A DNA stretch of 64,000 bases from Nocardioides plantarum (lineage in GTDB: Bacteria; Actinomycetota; Actinomycetes; Propionibacteriales; Nocardioidaceae): NCBI RefSeq assembly GCF_006346395.1, contig NZ_VDMS01000001.1, positions 2,512,861-2,576,860 of the forward strand, in the 5' to 3' direction. The translations under genes were made by a program, and so were the position numbers. Within the stretch, counting starts at the first letter, position 1; the number at the start of each line of letters is the position of its first letter. Under the pieces are notes generated by a model. It searched no databases. It was not told the origin of the DNA and worked only from the letters and a program-made list of their open reading frames with translations. This document shows positions 51,416 to 61,234 of the stretch, piece by piece.

Positions 51416-51462
51416 GCACTTAGTTTGTGTTCCGCCCCAACAAAGGCGTGATGACGCTCACA
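51416..51462 (+). promoter_or_regulatory. 47-bp promoter-proximal element, copy A (ROK operator candidate)
   Basis: It begins GCACTTAGTTTG and contains CGCCCCAACAAAGG. TTAGTTTG and CAACAAAG form an imperfect inverted repeat like known ROK/NagC-type sites. It matches 59825–59871 at 39 of 47 positions. It ends about 120 bp before the giant gene. Confidence 0.7.
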
Positions 51463-51584
51463 GGGCCACAGGACCACACCGAGGCACGACCGCACGATCG
51501 CACCAGCACCACCAGGGCCGAACGCCCGGGGACCCGCCCCGGAACCAGGGGAGCGCAATCCCTTAACGAACGAAGGAGTTCGTG

Positions 51585-54500
51585 ATGAACACGCTCATCA
51601 CGCGGCTGCGGAAGGGCTCGCGCTCGACGCTGAGCTCGGCCCTGGCCACGATCGTGCTGCTGCCCATGGGCGCCACGGTCGGCCTCGGTCTGACCGCCAC
51701 GGCGGCTCAGGGCGCGGTGCCAGACGCGGTGTCCAGTCCGGCCGCCGCCACCCCCAAGACGCCGGACGCCAAGGCCAAGGCGGCCAAGGCGAGCAAGCTC
51801 ACCAAGAACTCCGTCCCGCTGGGCAAGGCCGTGCCGTGGACGGCGAAGAAGGGTGCCGCAGCCCGTCGTCACGACGAGTTCGACGTCATGGTCTTCTCCA
51901 AGACCGCGGCGTTCCGGCACAGCAACATCGACGAGGGCATCACCGCGATCCAGAAGCTCGGCACCGAGAACCACTTCAGCGTCACGGTCACCGAGGACGG
52001 CGCCTCGTTCACCGACGCCAACCTCGAGCAGTTCGAGGCCGTCATCTTCCTCTCCACCACCGGAGACGTGCTGACCCCGACCCAGCAGGGCGCGTTCGAG
52101 CGCTACATCCAGGGCGGCGGCGGCTACGCGGGCATTCACGCGGCCTCCGACACCGAGTACGACTGGCCCTGGTACGGCCAGCTGGTCGGCTCCTACTTCA
52201 ACAACCACCCCAACGGCACCCCGACCGCGACCGTCAAGGTCGAGGACCCGGCGCACCCCTCGACGGCCGGCATCGAGCCGCGCTGGGAGCGCACCGACGA
52301 GTGGTACAACTTCCGCAGCAACCCGCGCGGCAAGGTGCATGTCCTGGCCTCCCTGGACGAGACGACCTACGCCCCCGGCGGCGGCGCGATGGGTGCCGAG
52401 CACCCGATCGCCTGGTGCCAGGACTACGACGGCGGCCGCAGCTGGTACACCGGCATGGGCCACACCGAGGCGTCCTTCCTCGACGCCAAGTTCCTGGGCC
52501 ACATCCTCGGCGGCATCGAGACCGCCGCCGGTGTGATCCCCTCGGACTGCAAGGCGACCCTCGAGGGCAGCTTCGAGAAGGTGGCGCTCGACGAGAACAC
52601 GTCGAACCCGATGGAGCTCGACATCGCCGACGACGGCCGGGTGTTCTACATCGACCGCAACGGCGCCGTGCGCATCATCATGCCGGACGGCACCGCGGTG
52701 ACCGCCGGCACGATCCCGGTCTACACCGGGCAGGAGTTCGGTCTGCTGGGCATCGCCCTGGACCCGAACTTCGCCACCAACAACTGGGTCTACTTCTACT
52801 ACGCACCCACCGGCTCGGCGCCGATCGACCGGATCGCGCGCTACACGATGTCGGGCAACACGCTGCAGCTGAACACCGCGACGACGATCATGGACGTCGA
52901 CGTGCAGCGCAACGAGTGCTGCCACGCGGGTGGGTCGCTGGAGTTCGACCACGACGGCAACCTCTACCTCGCCACCGGCGACAACACGAACCCCTTCGAC
53001 TCCGGCGGCTACAGCCCGATCGACGAGCGGGCCGGCCGTAGCGCCTGGGACGCCCAGCGCAGCGCCGGCAACACCAACAGCCTCAGCGGCAAGGTGCTGC
53101 GCATCAAGCCCCTCGCGGCCGGTGGCTACTCGATCCCGGCCGGCAACCTCTTCGACGAGGCGGCCGACACCCAGGGCAAGACCCGGCCCGAGATCTACGC
53201 CATGGGCTTCCGCAACCCCTTCCGCATCGGCCTGGACGAGCAGCACGACAACATCCTCGTCGCCGACTACGGCCCGGACGCCGGCAGCGTGAGCGACACC
53301 CGTGGGCCCAACGGCCGCGTCGAGTGGAACATCCTCGACGAGCCCGGCAACTACGGCTGGCCCTACTGCGTCGGCAACAACACGCCGTACAACGACTACA
53401 ACTTCGCCAGCAGCACCGCCGGCGCCAAGTTCGACTGCGCCAACCCGGTCAACGACTCGCCCAACAACACGGGCCTGACCAACCTGCCGCCCGCGAAGTC
53501 GGCCGTCATCTGGCAGAGCAACAACGGCTCGATCACCGGTACCCCGGAGATCGGGGCGAGCGGTGCGCCGATGACCTCGGGCACCTACGACTACGACGCC
53601 GACCTGGTCTCCGACCGCAAGTGGCCCGCCTACTTCGACAGCAAGGCCATCTGGGCCGACTGGAACAACAGCCGGCTGTTCACCGTCCAGATGAACCAGG
53701 CCGGGACCAACTACACCGACATCAACCGGTTCCTGCCCAACCTGCCGATGATCCGCCCGCACGCCCTGCAGTTCGGCCCGGACGGCGCCCTCTACATGAT
53801 CGAGTGGGGCAGCGGCTTCAACGGCAACAACACCGACTCCGGCATCTACCGGATCGACTACGTCGAGGGCAACCGCGCCCCCGTCGCGCGGGTTACCACC
53901 AACCGGACCTCCGGTCCCGCTCCGCTGACCGTCAACTTCGACGGCACCGCGTCCTACGACGCCGACACCGGTGACGCCACCGGTCTCACCTACGCCTGGG
54001 ACTTCGACGGCAACGGCACGACCGACGCCACCACGGCCACGGCCAGCCACACCTACACGACCGTCGGCAACTTCACCGCGCGCCTGACGGTGACCGACGA
54101 GGGCGGCCGCACCGGCACCAGCAACATCGACATCGTGGTCGGCAACAGCGCTCCCACCGTCGAGCTGGTCCTGCCCCTGGACGGCGGGTTCTTCGACTTC
54201 GGCGACTACCTCAAGTACGAGGTCAAGGTCACCGACGCCGAGGACGGCACGATCGACTGCAGCAAGGTCACCGTGCAGCCCGGCCTGGGCCACGACGAGC
54301 ACTCGCACGGCTACGAGCAGTACCAGGGCTGCAGCGGCACCCTGGCGCTGCCCGGCGACACCGGTCACGTGGGCGCCAACATCTTCGGCACCATCACCGC
54401 CAGCTACACCGACAAGGGTGCTGGCGCGGCCAACGCGCTGACCGGCGTCGACGGCGTCGTCGTGCACACCAAGCACAAGGAGGCCGAGTTCTTCGACGAG

Positions 54501-57500
54501 ACCGGCCGCACCGGTGACAACACGACCGGCACCGCCGGTGTCACGGCCCAGACGACCACCGACTCCGGGGGCGGCCAGAACGTCACCGGCGTCGAGACCG
54601 GTGACTGGTTCCGCTGGGACATGATGAACCTGACCGGGATCACCGGCGTCACGATGCGGGCGGCCTCCACCACGGCCGGCGCCACGTTCGCCGTCCGCCA
54701 GGGCTCGCCCACCGGCACCACGATCGGCACCCTGACCGTCCCCAACACCGGGGGCGCGCAGACCTACCAGAACGTGTCGACCACGTTCACCGGTGCCACG
54801 ACCACCAGCGGCGCGTTGTACTTCGTCGCCACCACCGGCGGGGCCAACGTCAACTGGCTCGAGTTCGCCGGTCGCGGTGTCACCGACAACCAGCCGCCCG
54901 CGGTCAGCATCAAGGCCAGCACCCTCACCGGTGAGGCCCCCCTCCCGGTCTCGTTCACCAGCACGGTGACCGACTCCGAGAACGACACGCCCCTCACCTA
55001 CGCGTGGGACTTCGGCGACGACGCGACCTCCACCGAGGCCGACCCGAGCCACACCTTCACCGCGCCGGGCAAGTACACGGTCTCGCTGACCGTGACCGAC
55101 GCCCGCGGGGCGAAGACCACGCGCACGCTGGAGGTCAACGCGACCCGTCCGAGCACCACCTGCTTCAGCGGGCGCTCCGACGACTTCCTGGGCGACACCC
55201 TCGACACCGACCGCTGGAACCGCAGCGTGCGCGTCGACCAGTCGCTGACCGTCTCCGACGGGTCGCTCAACGTCCCGGTCACGGCGACGGACATCTACCA
55301 GACCACCAACACGACGCCCAACATCATCCTGCAGGACCTGCCCGCCGGTGCCTTCGAGGCCACCACCAAGCTCACGCTGCCGGCGAACCGCTCCTACCAG
55401 CAGGCCGGTCTCGTGGTCTACGGCGACGACAACAACTACCTCAAGCTCGTCTACTCGGGTCGCTCCACCAACCCGGACAAGTCGGCCAACATCATCCAGT
55501 TCGCCAAGGAGGTCAACGCCACGGCGTCCGAGACCAACTCGGCCAACCTGGGTGCGGCCTTCCCCGACACGGTGTGGCTGCGGATGACGGCCACCGCCGC
55601 AGGTGTCGTCACCGCGTCGTACAGCACCGACGGTGAGACCTTCACCGCGATGTCGGCGACGCGTGACCTCACCGGCATCACGGCACCCAAGGTGGGCCTG
55701 CTCACCCTGGGCAGCCAGGCCGCCTCGACGGGCATCACCGCGAAGTACGACTACTTCACCCTCACCCCCGACGACACGGCCACGCCGTGCGCCGGCGAGG
55801 GCTGCCTCGAGAGCTTCGACGGCACGTCGCTGAGCAACACCTGGGAGGTCGTCCGCCCGACCGGCAACATCACGGTCGGCGGGGGCAACCTCACCATCCC
55901 GATGGCCGGCACGGATCTCTACCAGACCACCAACAGTGCCGGTGACCTGGTGCTCCGCGACCTGCCCGCCGGGCCGTTCCAGGTGGTCACCAAGGTGACC
56001 GCGCCGATCAACCGCCAGTACCAGCAGGCCGGCCTGATCATCTACGGCAACGACGACAACTACATCAAGCTGGTGAGCCAGGGCCGCAGCGCGGCCGCTG
56101 ACGTCGGCAGCAACATCGTCCAGCTGACCAAGGAGGTCGGTGCCACGGCGACCGAGGCCAACACCGCGGGCCTGGGTGCGACCTTCCCCTCGACCGTGTG
56201 GCTGCGGCTCACCAGCACCGACGGCACCGCCGTCACCGGTGACTACAGCACCGACGGCCAGACCTGGGTCGCGATGCCCCGAGGCTTCGACCTCACCGGC
56301 ATCGCCAACCCCAGGGTCGGGGTGACGGCCTTCGCCAACAACGCGGCGGCTGCCACCATCTCGGCGGCGTTCGACTCCTTCGAGCTGACCTCCGACGGCT
56401 GTGGACCCGAGGAGCCGACCGACACGGCGGCGCCCACGACCACGCTGACCATCGCCGCGGCGGACGGCCAGGCCGGTTGGTACACCACCCGTCCGTCGTT
56501 CACCCTGGCTGCGGTCGACGAGACGGACGGGTCGGGCATCGACTCGACCGAGTACCGGATCGCCGGAGGCACCTGGACGCCCTACACCGCCGCGGTCTCC
56601 GTGACCGGTGAGGGCAGCCGCCTGATCGAGTACCGCTCGACCGACAAGGCGGGCAACGTCGAGGCGGTCAAGTCGCTGACGGTCAAGATCGACACCGTGG
56701 TCCCGACCGTGACCGCCGCCGAGGCGGGCACCGAGACCAAGACGCTGACGCTCACCGCCGCCGACGCCACCTCCGGCGTGGCGCGCATCGAGTTCCAGCT
56801 CGACGACGAGACCACGTGGACCGTCTACGCCGAGGCGCTGCCGTTCGGCGAGCCCGGCGACCACGTCGTGCGCTACCGCGCCATCGACGTAGCGGGCAAC
56901 GTGTCGGCCGTCGGCACCACCACCGTGGTCGTCGACAGCGGCGAGGACACGACGGCCCCCAAGGTCGCCGCCACCGTCCTCGGCTCGTATGACGGAGTGG
57001 TCAAGGACCTGGCCGGCGGCACCGTCGGCGGTCAGGCCACGCTGGTCTCGTCGGTCCGGGGTGAGGGCTACGCCACCACCGCTACGCTGACGCTCACCGG
57101 GCTCGACCCCGAGGGCCGCTACGAGTCGCACCTCCACATCGGCAAGTGCGGCAGCTTCGAGGGTCACTACCGCGACGACGTCGACGGTGCGGGCACGCCG
57201 CCCAACGAGCTGTGGCCGCGCAACCCCGACTGGGAGCCGACCTCCGGCGACCCGCGGATCAAGCCCGAGGCGGACGGCACGTCGTACGCCTCGGCGACGG
57301 TCCCGTGGGCCCCGCGCATCGAGGGTCGCTCGCTGGTCCTCCACCGCGAGGGTGCGATCGTCGGCTGCGCCGACCTCGCCCTGACCGGTGCCGGCACCGT
57401 GGTGCTCGACGCCACCGACGACGTCGAGGTCACCTCGCTCACCTACACGGTGGACGACGGTGCCGAGACCGACTACGACGGCTCGTTCGAGATCACCGAG

Positions 57501-58355
57501 GGCGGCACGCACGAGGTGGCCTACACGGCGACCGACGCGGCCGGCAACGAGACGACCGGCACGTTCGAGGTCGTCGTACCCGAGGAGCCGGAGGCGCCCG
57601 TGGTCACCGTGACCACGTCGCCGGCCGAGCCCAACGGCAAGGGCGGCTGGTACGTCTCGCCGGTGACCGTGACCCTCAAGGGGACCGGTGAGGGCACGCT
57701 GACCAGCGAGTACCGCATCGGCTACGGCGCCTGGACGGCCTACACCAAGCCGGTCAAGCTGACCAAGGACGGCACGACGCGGGTCCAGGCCCGGGTGCGT
57801 GACGCCCGGGGCACGGTCTCCCAGGTGGTGACCAAGACGATCAAGATCGACGCCACGGCGCCGAAGCTGAGCGTCTCCGGGATCGCCAACGGGGCCACGA
57901 TGAGCGTGGCCGCGGTCAAGACCGCACGGGTCACCACGACCGACACGCTCTCCGGCATCGGCACGCGCTCCATCAGGATCGACGGCAAGACCGTGGCCAA
58001 CCCGGTCCGCATCGACGCACTGTCGCTGCGCACCGGCACCCACAAGCTGGTCGTCGTCGTGACCGACAAGGCGGGCAACAGCTCGACCCGGACCATCACG
58101 TTCAAGGTGGTGGCCACGTACTCCGGAGCCCGGGCGCTCGTCGACCGGCTCGACAAGGAGAACAAGGTCGGCGCCGCTGCCGCGGACAAGATGGTCGTGG
58201 AGCTCAAGGCCGCCGAGCGTGCCGACAAGCGGGGCGACGCGCGTGAGGCCACCCAGGCCCTGACGCGGTTCCAGCGACTCGCGCAGGCGGTCGCCCACAC
58301 CACCGCCCGCGGTGCGCTGGTCGACCTGGCCCGGCAGCTGAAGGCGCAGGTCTAG
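51585..58355 (+). CDS. Giant secreted ThuA–sugar dehydrogenase multidomain protein
   Basis: A 2256-aa exported protein. Signal peptide about 1–45. ThuA-like domain about 100–320 (FDVMVFSKTAAFRHSNIDEG, GGYAGIHAASD). A glucose/sorbosone-dehydrogenase six-bladed propeller about 322–760 (PMELDIADDGRVFYIDRNG, CCHAGGSLEFDHDGNLYLAT, GFRNPFRIGLD). PKD domain about 765–850; CBM6-like domain about 966–1104; second PKD to about 1187. Two homologous concanavalin-like domains about 1195–1400 and 1405–1605 share a YQTTN motif. Ig-like repeats follow. A segment at about 1790–1940 has SHLHIGKCG and SLVLHREG, like Cu/Zn-SOD-type domains. More Ig repeats and a helical C-terminus complete it. ATG 51585 follows AAGGAG. 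It is probably a polysaccharide-binding extracellular oxidoreductase, regulated through the upstream ROK-like site. Confidence 0.9.
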   Translation: MNTLITRLRKGSRSTLSSALATIVLLPMGATVGLGLTATAAQGAVPDAVSSPAAATPKTPDAKAKAAKASKLTKNSVPLGKAVPWTAKKGAAARRHDEFDVMVFSKTAAFRHSNIDEGITAIQKLGTENHFSVTVTEDGASFTDANLEQFEAVIFLSTTGDVLTPTQQGAFERYIQGGGGYAGIHAASDTEYDWPWYGQLVGSYFNNHPNGTPTATVKVEDPAHPSTAGIEPRWERTDEWYNFRSNPRGKVHVLASLDETTYAPGGGAMGAEHPIAWCQDYDGGRSWYTGMGHTEASFLDAKFLGHILGGIETAAGVIPSDCKATLEGSFEKVALDENTSNPMELDIADDGRVFYIDRNGAVRIIMPDGTAVTAGTIPVYTGQEFGLLGIALDPNFATNNWVYFYYAPTGSAPIDRIARYTMSGNTLQLNTATTIMDVDVQRNECCHAGGSLEFDHDGNLYLATGDNTNPFDSGGYSPIDERAGRSAWDAQRSAGNTNSLSGKVLRIKPLAAGGYSIPAGNLFDEAADTQGKTRPEIYAMGFRNPFRIGLDEQHDNILVADYGPDAGSVSDTRGPNGRVEWNILDEPGNYGWPYCVGNNTPYNDYNFASSTAGAKFDCANPVNDSPNNTGLTNLPPAKSAVIWQSNNGSITGTPEIGASGAPMTSGTYDYDADLVSDRKWPAYFDSKAIWADWNNSRLFTVQMNQAGTNYTDINRFLPNLPMIRPHALQFGPDGALYMIEWGSGFNGNNTDSGIYRIDYVEGNRAPVARVTTNRTSGPAPLTVNFDGTASYDADTGDATGLTYAWDFDGNGTTDATTATASHTYTTVGNFTARLTVTDEGGRTGTSNIDIVVGNSAPTVELVLPLDGGFFDFGDYLKYEVKVTDAEDGTIDCSKVTVQPGLGHDEHSHGYEQYQGCSGTLALPGDTGHVGANIFGTITASYTDKGAGAANALTGVDGVVVHTKHKEAEFFDETGRTGDNTTGTAGVTAQTTTDSGGGQNVTGVETGDWFRWDMMNLTGITGVTMRAASTTAGATFAVRQGSPTGTTIGTLTVPNTGGAQTYQNVSTTFTGATTTSGALYFVATTGGANVNWLEFAGRGVTDNQPPAVSIKASTLTGEAPLPVSFTSTVTDSENDTPLTYAWDFGDDATSTEADPSHTFTAPGKYTVSLTVTDARGAKTTRTLEVNATRPSTTCFSGRSDDFLGDTLDTDRWNRSVRVDQSLTVSDGSLNVPVTATDIYQTTNTTPNIILQDLPAGAFEATTKLTLPANRSYQQAGLVVYGDDNNYLKLVYSGRSTNPDKSANIIQFAKEVNATASETNSANLGAAFPDTVWLRMTATAAGVVTASYSTDGETFTAMSATRDLTGITAPKVGLLTLGSQAASTGITAKYDYFTLTPDDTATPCAGEGCLESFDGTSLSNTWEVVRPTGNITVGGGNLTIPMAGTDLYQTTNSAGDLVLRDLPAGPFQVVTKVTAPINRQYQQAGLIIYGNDDNYIKLVSQGRSAAADVGSNIVQLTKEVGATATEANTAGLGATFPSTVWLRLTSTDGTAVTGDYSTDGQTWVAMPRGFDLTGIANPRVGVTAFANNAAAATISAAFDSFELTSDGCGPEEPTDTAAPTTTLTIAAADGQAGWYTTRPSFTLAAVDETDGSGIDSTEYRIAGGTWTPYTAAVSVTGEGSRLIEYRSTDKAGNVEAVKSLTVKIDTVVPTVTAAEAGTETKTLTLTAADATSGVARIEFQLDDETTWTVYAEALPFGEPGDHVVRYRAIDVAGNVSAVGTTTVVVDSGEDTTAPKVAATVLGSYDGVVKDLAGGTVGGQATLVSSVRGEGYATTATLTLTGLDPEGRYESHLHIGKCGSFEGHYRDDVDGAGTPPNELWPRNPDWEPTSGDPRIKPEADGTSYASATVPWAPRIEGRSLVLHREGAIVGCADLALTGAGTVVLDATDDVEVTSLTYTVDDGAETDYDGSFEITEGGTHEVAYTATDAAGNETTGTFEVVVPEEPEAPVVTVTTSPAEPNGKGGWYVSPVTVTLKGTGEGTLTSEYRIGYGAWTAYTKPVKLTKDGTTRVQARVRDARGTVSQVVTKTIKIDATAPKLSVSGIANGATMSVAAVKTARVTTTDTLSGIGTRSIRIDGKTVANPVRIDALSLRTGTHKLVVVVTDKAGNSSTRTITFKVVATYSGARALVDRLDKENKVGAAAADKMVVELKAAERADKRGDAREATQALTRFQRLAQAVAHTTARGALVDLARQLKAQV

Positions 58356-58380
58356 GCACACCAGCACCACCCAGTGCGAC

Positions 58381-58408
58381 GGGGACCCGGCCACTCGGCC
58401 GGGTCCCC
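58381..58408 (+). terminator. Terminator hairpin after giant gene
   Basis: GGGGACCCGGCC (58381–58392), loop ACTC, then a perfect 12-bp complement (58397–58408), 25 bp after the stop codon. There is no clear T run, as is common in actinobacteria. Confidence 0.85.
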
Positions 58409-58520
58409 TGTCGTGCGTGGGGACGGCTCCACGGCCCACGCCGCCACCGCGCCGTACGGCGGCGCCCACCGGCCGGTCAACCCCGTGCGTGACGCCGTAC
58501 GGTCGTGCCAGGCTGTCCCG

Positions 58521-59675
58521 GTGACACGTTCGGTGGGCGACAGCCTGGTGCGGCTGCTGCGCGACAAGGGCCCTCGCACCCGCTCGCAGCTCGCGGAGGA
58601 GCTCGGGATCTCCCGGACCTCGGTCAGCAGCGAGGTGGTCGCCCTCGAGAGCGCCGGCCTGGTCGCGGAGGGGCCGGTCGCCCCCAGCTCGGGCGGACGC
58701 CGCTCGACCACTGTCCGACTGGGCCCTGCCGTCCGGCTGGCGACCGTCTCGGTCGGCGAGTCGCGCATCCGCGCCAGCGTCCTCGACGCCGGGCTGGCCG
58801 GGCCGCGCCCGGTCACCGTCGACGTCGACGGTGACGCCGGGCCCTCCGCCGAGCAGGTGGGCCAGGCACTGCGTACCGCCCTCGGGGCCGATCGCTCGGT
58901 CCTGGCGGTGGGCCTCTCGCTGGCTCCCGACCTGCGTGGTGGGGGAGGCCTGAGCCCCACCGGTCTCGAGAGCGCCCTGGTCGAGGAGCTCACGAACGTG
59001 GCCGGAGGCAGCCCCGTGGTCGTCGAGGGAGCAGCCCGCGCGATGGCACGCGGCGAGCGGCAGGCGGGCCTGGCCCGGGGCCTCGACAACGTGGTGGTGG
59101 TCCGGATCGGGGCCACCGTCACCACGGCGGCGTACGTCGACGGCCACCTGGGACGCGGCAGCGAGGGCCAGGCCGGCGCGGTCGGCCACGTCCGGGTCGA
59201 CGAGTTCGGCCCCGCCTGCGTGTGCGGCAGCAGCGGCTGCCTCGACTCGTTCGTGTCGGTGCGGGCGCTGCACGACCAGTGCCTCGCTGCGGCCCGGTCC
59301 GGGCGGTCGCCCGCGCTGGCCGCGGCCCTGGAGTCGTCCGGCGCGATCGGGCTGCCCGACCTGGCGGCGGCCGTGACCGCCGGGGACCCAGTGGCGGTCC
59401 AGGTGGCTCGAGACGTGGGACGCCGGGTCGGAGAGGCCGTGGCCGGCCTCGTCGCCTTCGCCAACCCGTCGACGGTCGTGGTCGGGGGGCCGGTGGCCGT
59501 GCTCGGCCCGCACCTGCTCAACGAGGTGCGCGGCGCCGTCTACCGCCGCGCGCCGGCTCGGCTCGTGGCCGGGGTCAACGTCGAGATGAGCGCGCCCGGC
59601 GACCGGGCCGCGCTGCTCGGTGCGGCGCTGGCGGCGGGCGACCACGCGTTCTCGGCGATCGTGACCGGATCGTAA
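58521..59675 (+). CDS. ROK-family transcriptional regulator (first)
   Basis: A 384-aa ROK protein. N-terminal MarR-like winged HTH about 1–60 (LLRDKGPRTRSQLAEELGIS, SVSSEVVALESAGLVAEG). A sugar-kinase-like domain follows with the zinc motif CVCGSSGCLDSF and upstream GHVRVDEFG. The kinase phosphate loop is degenerate (VSVGESRIRASV in place of DxGxT), so it is a sensor rather than a kinase. GTG 58521 is preferred because the HTH starts there; the frame is open further upstream. It is more diverged than the second ROK protein. Confidence 0.88.
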   Translation: MTRSVGDSLVRLLRDKGPRTRSQLAEELGISRTSVSSEVVALESAGLVAEGPVAPSSGGRRSTTVRLGPAVRLATVSVGESRIRASVLDAGLAGPRPVTVDVDGDAGPSAEQVGQALRTALGADRSVLAVGLSLAPDLRGGGGLSPTGLESALVEELTNVAGGSPVVVEGAARAMARGERQAGLARGLDNVVVVRIGATVTTAAYVDGHLGRGSEGQAGAVGHVRVDEFGPACVCGSSGCLDSFVSVRALHDQCLAAARSGRSPALAAALESSGAIGLPDLAAAVTAGDPVAVQVARDVGRRVGEAVAGLVAFANPSTVVVGGPVAVLGPHLLNEVRGAVYRRAPARLVAGVNVEMSAPGDRAALLGAALAAGDHAFSAIVTGS

Positions 59676-59680
59676 TTCGC

Positions 59681-59701
59681 CCGATCGGGGGAGCCGATCG
59701 G
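59681..59701 (+). terminator. Terminator-like hairpin after first ROK gene
   Basis: Two CCGATCGG palindromes (59681–59688 and 59694–59701), 5 bp apart, can pair with each other and are followed by GGGTTTGG. It begins five bases after the stop codon. Confidence 0.55.
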
Positions 59702-59824
59702 GGGTTTGGCACGTTCCAAGGTCCGCACTTCTCACATTGACGGCACAAGTTCCGCCAGTCAACGGCAGAAGTATGCGAACGGCTGGACTTCTCGCGGGTG
59801 GGGCCATTGCGGCGGGCTTCGACG

Positions 59825-59871
59825 GCACTTAGTTTGAGCGTCGCCCCAACAAAGGGGTGATGGTCCTCACA
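59825..59871 (+). promoter_or_regulatory. 47-bp promoter-proximal element, copy B (ROK operator candidate)
   Basis: Second copy of the element at 51416–51462 (39/47 identical), starting GCACTTAGTTTG. It ends 21 bp before the GTG start of the second ROK gene, consistent with autoregulation. Confidence 0.7.
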
Positions 59872-59892
59872 CAAGGTCGAGAGGTGGAAGCG

Positions 59893-61152
59893 GTGAGCGC
59901 GTTCGAGACGCCGTCCACCGATCACAGCGTCGACCACCTCGACCTGCGGCGGACCAACCTCGGCCTCGTGCTGCGCACGCTGCGCGACCACGGGCCCCGC
60001 TCGCGCGCGACACTGGCCGCCGAGCTCGGCATGACCCGGTCGACGATCTCGACGCTGGTCACCGAGCTCGCCGAGCGTGGCCTGGTCCGCGAGGGCAAGG
60101 TCCAGCGCGCCGCGGTCGGCCGTCCGGGGACCGCCGTCGAGCTGGACGGATCCGGCGTCTGCGGCCTCGGCGCCGAGGTCAACGTCAACCACGTCTCCGT
60201 GGTGGCGCTCGACCTGGCCGGCAACGTCGTCAACGAGAAGCGGCTGGCCCTCGACGCCCGGGCCATGGCCGCCGAGCCGGTCATCGACCACCTCGTCAGC
60301 CTGATCCACGCCTCGGTGGCCGAGCTGGGCGCGCAGGGCAAGCGCACCGTCGGGCTGACGGTCGGCGTGGCCGGCCTCGTCGACAGCCGCCGCGACCTGC
60401 TCACCCACGGGCCCAACCTCGACTGGCGCGACGTCGCCGTCGGCGACCTCATCCGCCAGCGGCTGGACGGCTCGTTCCCCGTCCGCATCGACAACGAGGG
60501 CAACCTGGCCGCTGCGGCCGAGGCCACCCCCGGCGTCCCGGACCGCCAGGACATCCTGGTGATCTTCGGTGAGATCGGCGTCGGCGGAGGCATCGTCGCC
60601 GACGGGCGCCTGCTGCGCGGTCGGCAGGGGTACGCCGGCGAGTTCGGCCACATGATCGTGCAGCCCCAGGGGCGCCGGTGCGGGTGCGGACGCACGGGCT
60701 GCTGGGAGACCGTCAGCGGGCTGCGTGCCCTGCTCGAGCTCGTCGCCGAGCCGCACGACCCGATCCGCAACCCGGGCATGGCGCTCGACGACCGGCTGGC
60801 CGAGATCAACCGGCGCGCCGACCTGGGCGATGCCCGGACCCTCGACGCCCTCGAGCAGGTCGGCACCTGGGTCGGCGTCGGCGCCGCCATCCTCGCCAAC
60901 GCGCTCAACCCGGCCGCCATCGTGCTCAGCGGCTACTACTCCGCCGTCGGCCACCACATGCGGGCGGCGGTCGAGCGCGAGCTCCATGCCGGCGTCCTCG
61001 CGGTCGACGCCGGCGGCACCAAGGTCGAGATCTCGGCCCTCGGCTTCGGGGCGGCCGTGCGCGGCGGCGCTCTCGCCGCCCTCGAGTCGGTCTACGCCGC
61101 CCCGACCATCGTCGCGCGCCGCACCCCGGTCGCAGAACCGGTGAACGCATGA
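59893..61152 (+). CDS. ROK-family transcriptional regulator (second, XylR/NagC-like)
   Basis: A 419-aa ROK repressor. Winged HTH about 18–75 (LRTLRDHGPRSRATLAAELG, STISTLVTELAERGLVREGK). The ROK signature and zinc site GEFGHMI…RCGCGRTGCWE are intact. GTG 59893 is preferred over the upstream 59857 start, because AGGTGG lies just before it and the family sequence begins after it. Next in line come a sugar-binding lipoprotein and xylose isomerase, so xylose or a related sugar is the likely effector. It probably binds the 47-bp elements before itself and the giant gene. Confidence 0.93.
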   Translation: MSAFETPSTDHSVDHLDLRRTNLGLVLRTLRDHGPRSRATLAAELGMTRSTISTLVTELAERGLVREGKVQRAAVGRPGTAVELDGSGVCGLGAEVNVNHVSVVALDLAGNVVNEKRLALDARAMAAEPVIDHLVSLIHASVAELGAQGKRTVGLTVGVAGLVDSRRDLLTHGPNLDWRDVAVGDLIRQRLDGSFPVRIDNEGNLAAAAEATPGVPDRQDILVIFGEIGVGGGIVADGRLLRGRQGYAGEFGHMIVQPQGRRCGCGRTGCWETVSGLRALLELVAEPHDPIRNPGMALDDRLAEINRRADLGDARTLDALEQVGTWVGVGAAILANALNPAAIVLSGYYSAVGHHMRAAVERELHAGVLAVDAGGTKVEISALGFGAAVRGGALAALESVYAAPTIVARRTPVAEPVNA

Positions 61153-61234
61153 CCTCACCCCGCCCGACCACCTAGCACCACTGGCACGTCCACCACTTCC
61201 ACCGCAGTCTCAGTACGCCACCAAGGAGCACCAC

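Noticed and set aside
51420..59828. A 2802-codon open frame on the minus strand opposite the giant exoprotein gene
   Set aside because: Its residues are mostly Gly, Arg, Val, Asp and Ala, as expected from the complement of GC-rich codons. The plus strand has clear domains.
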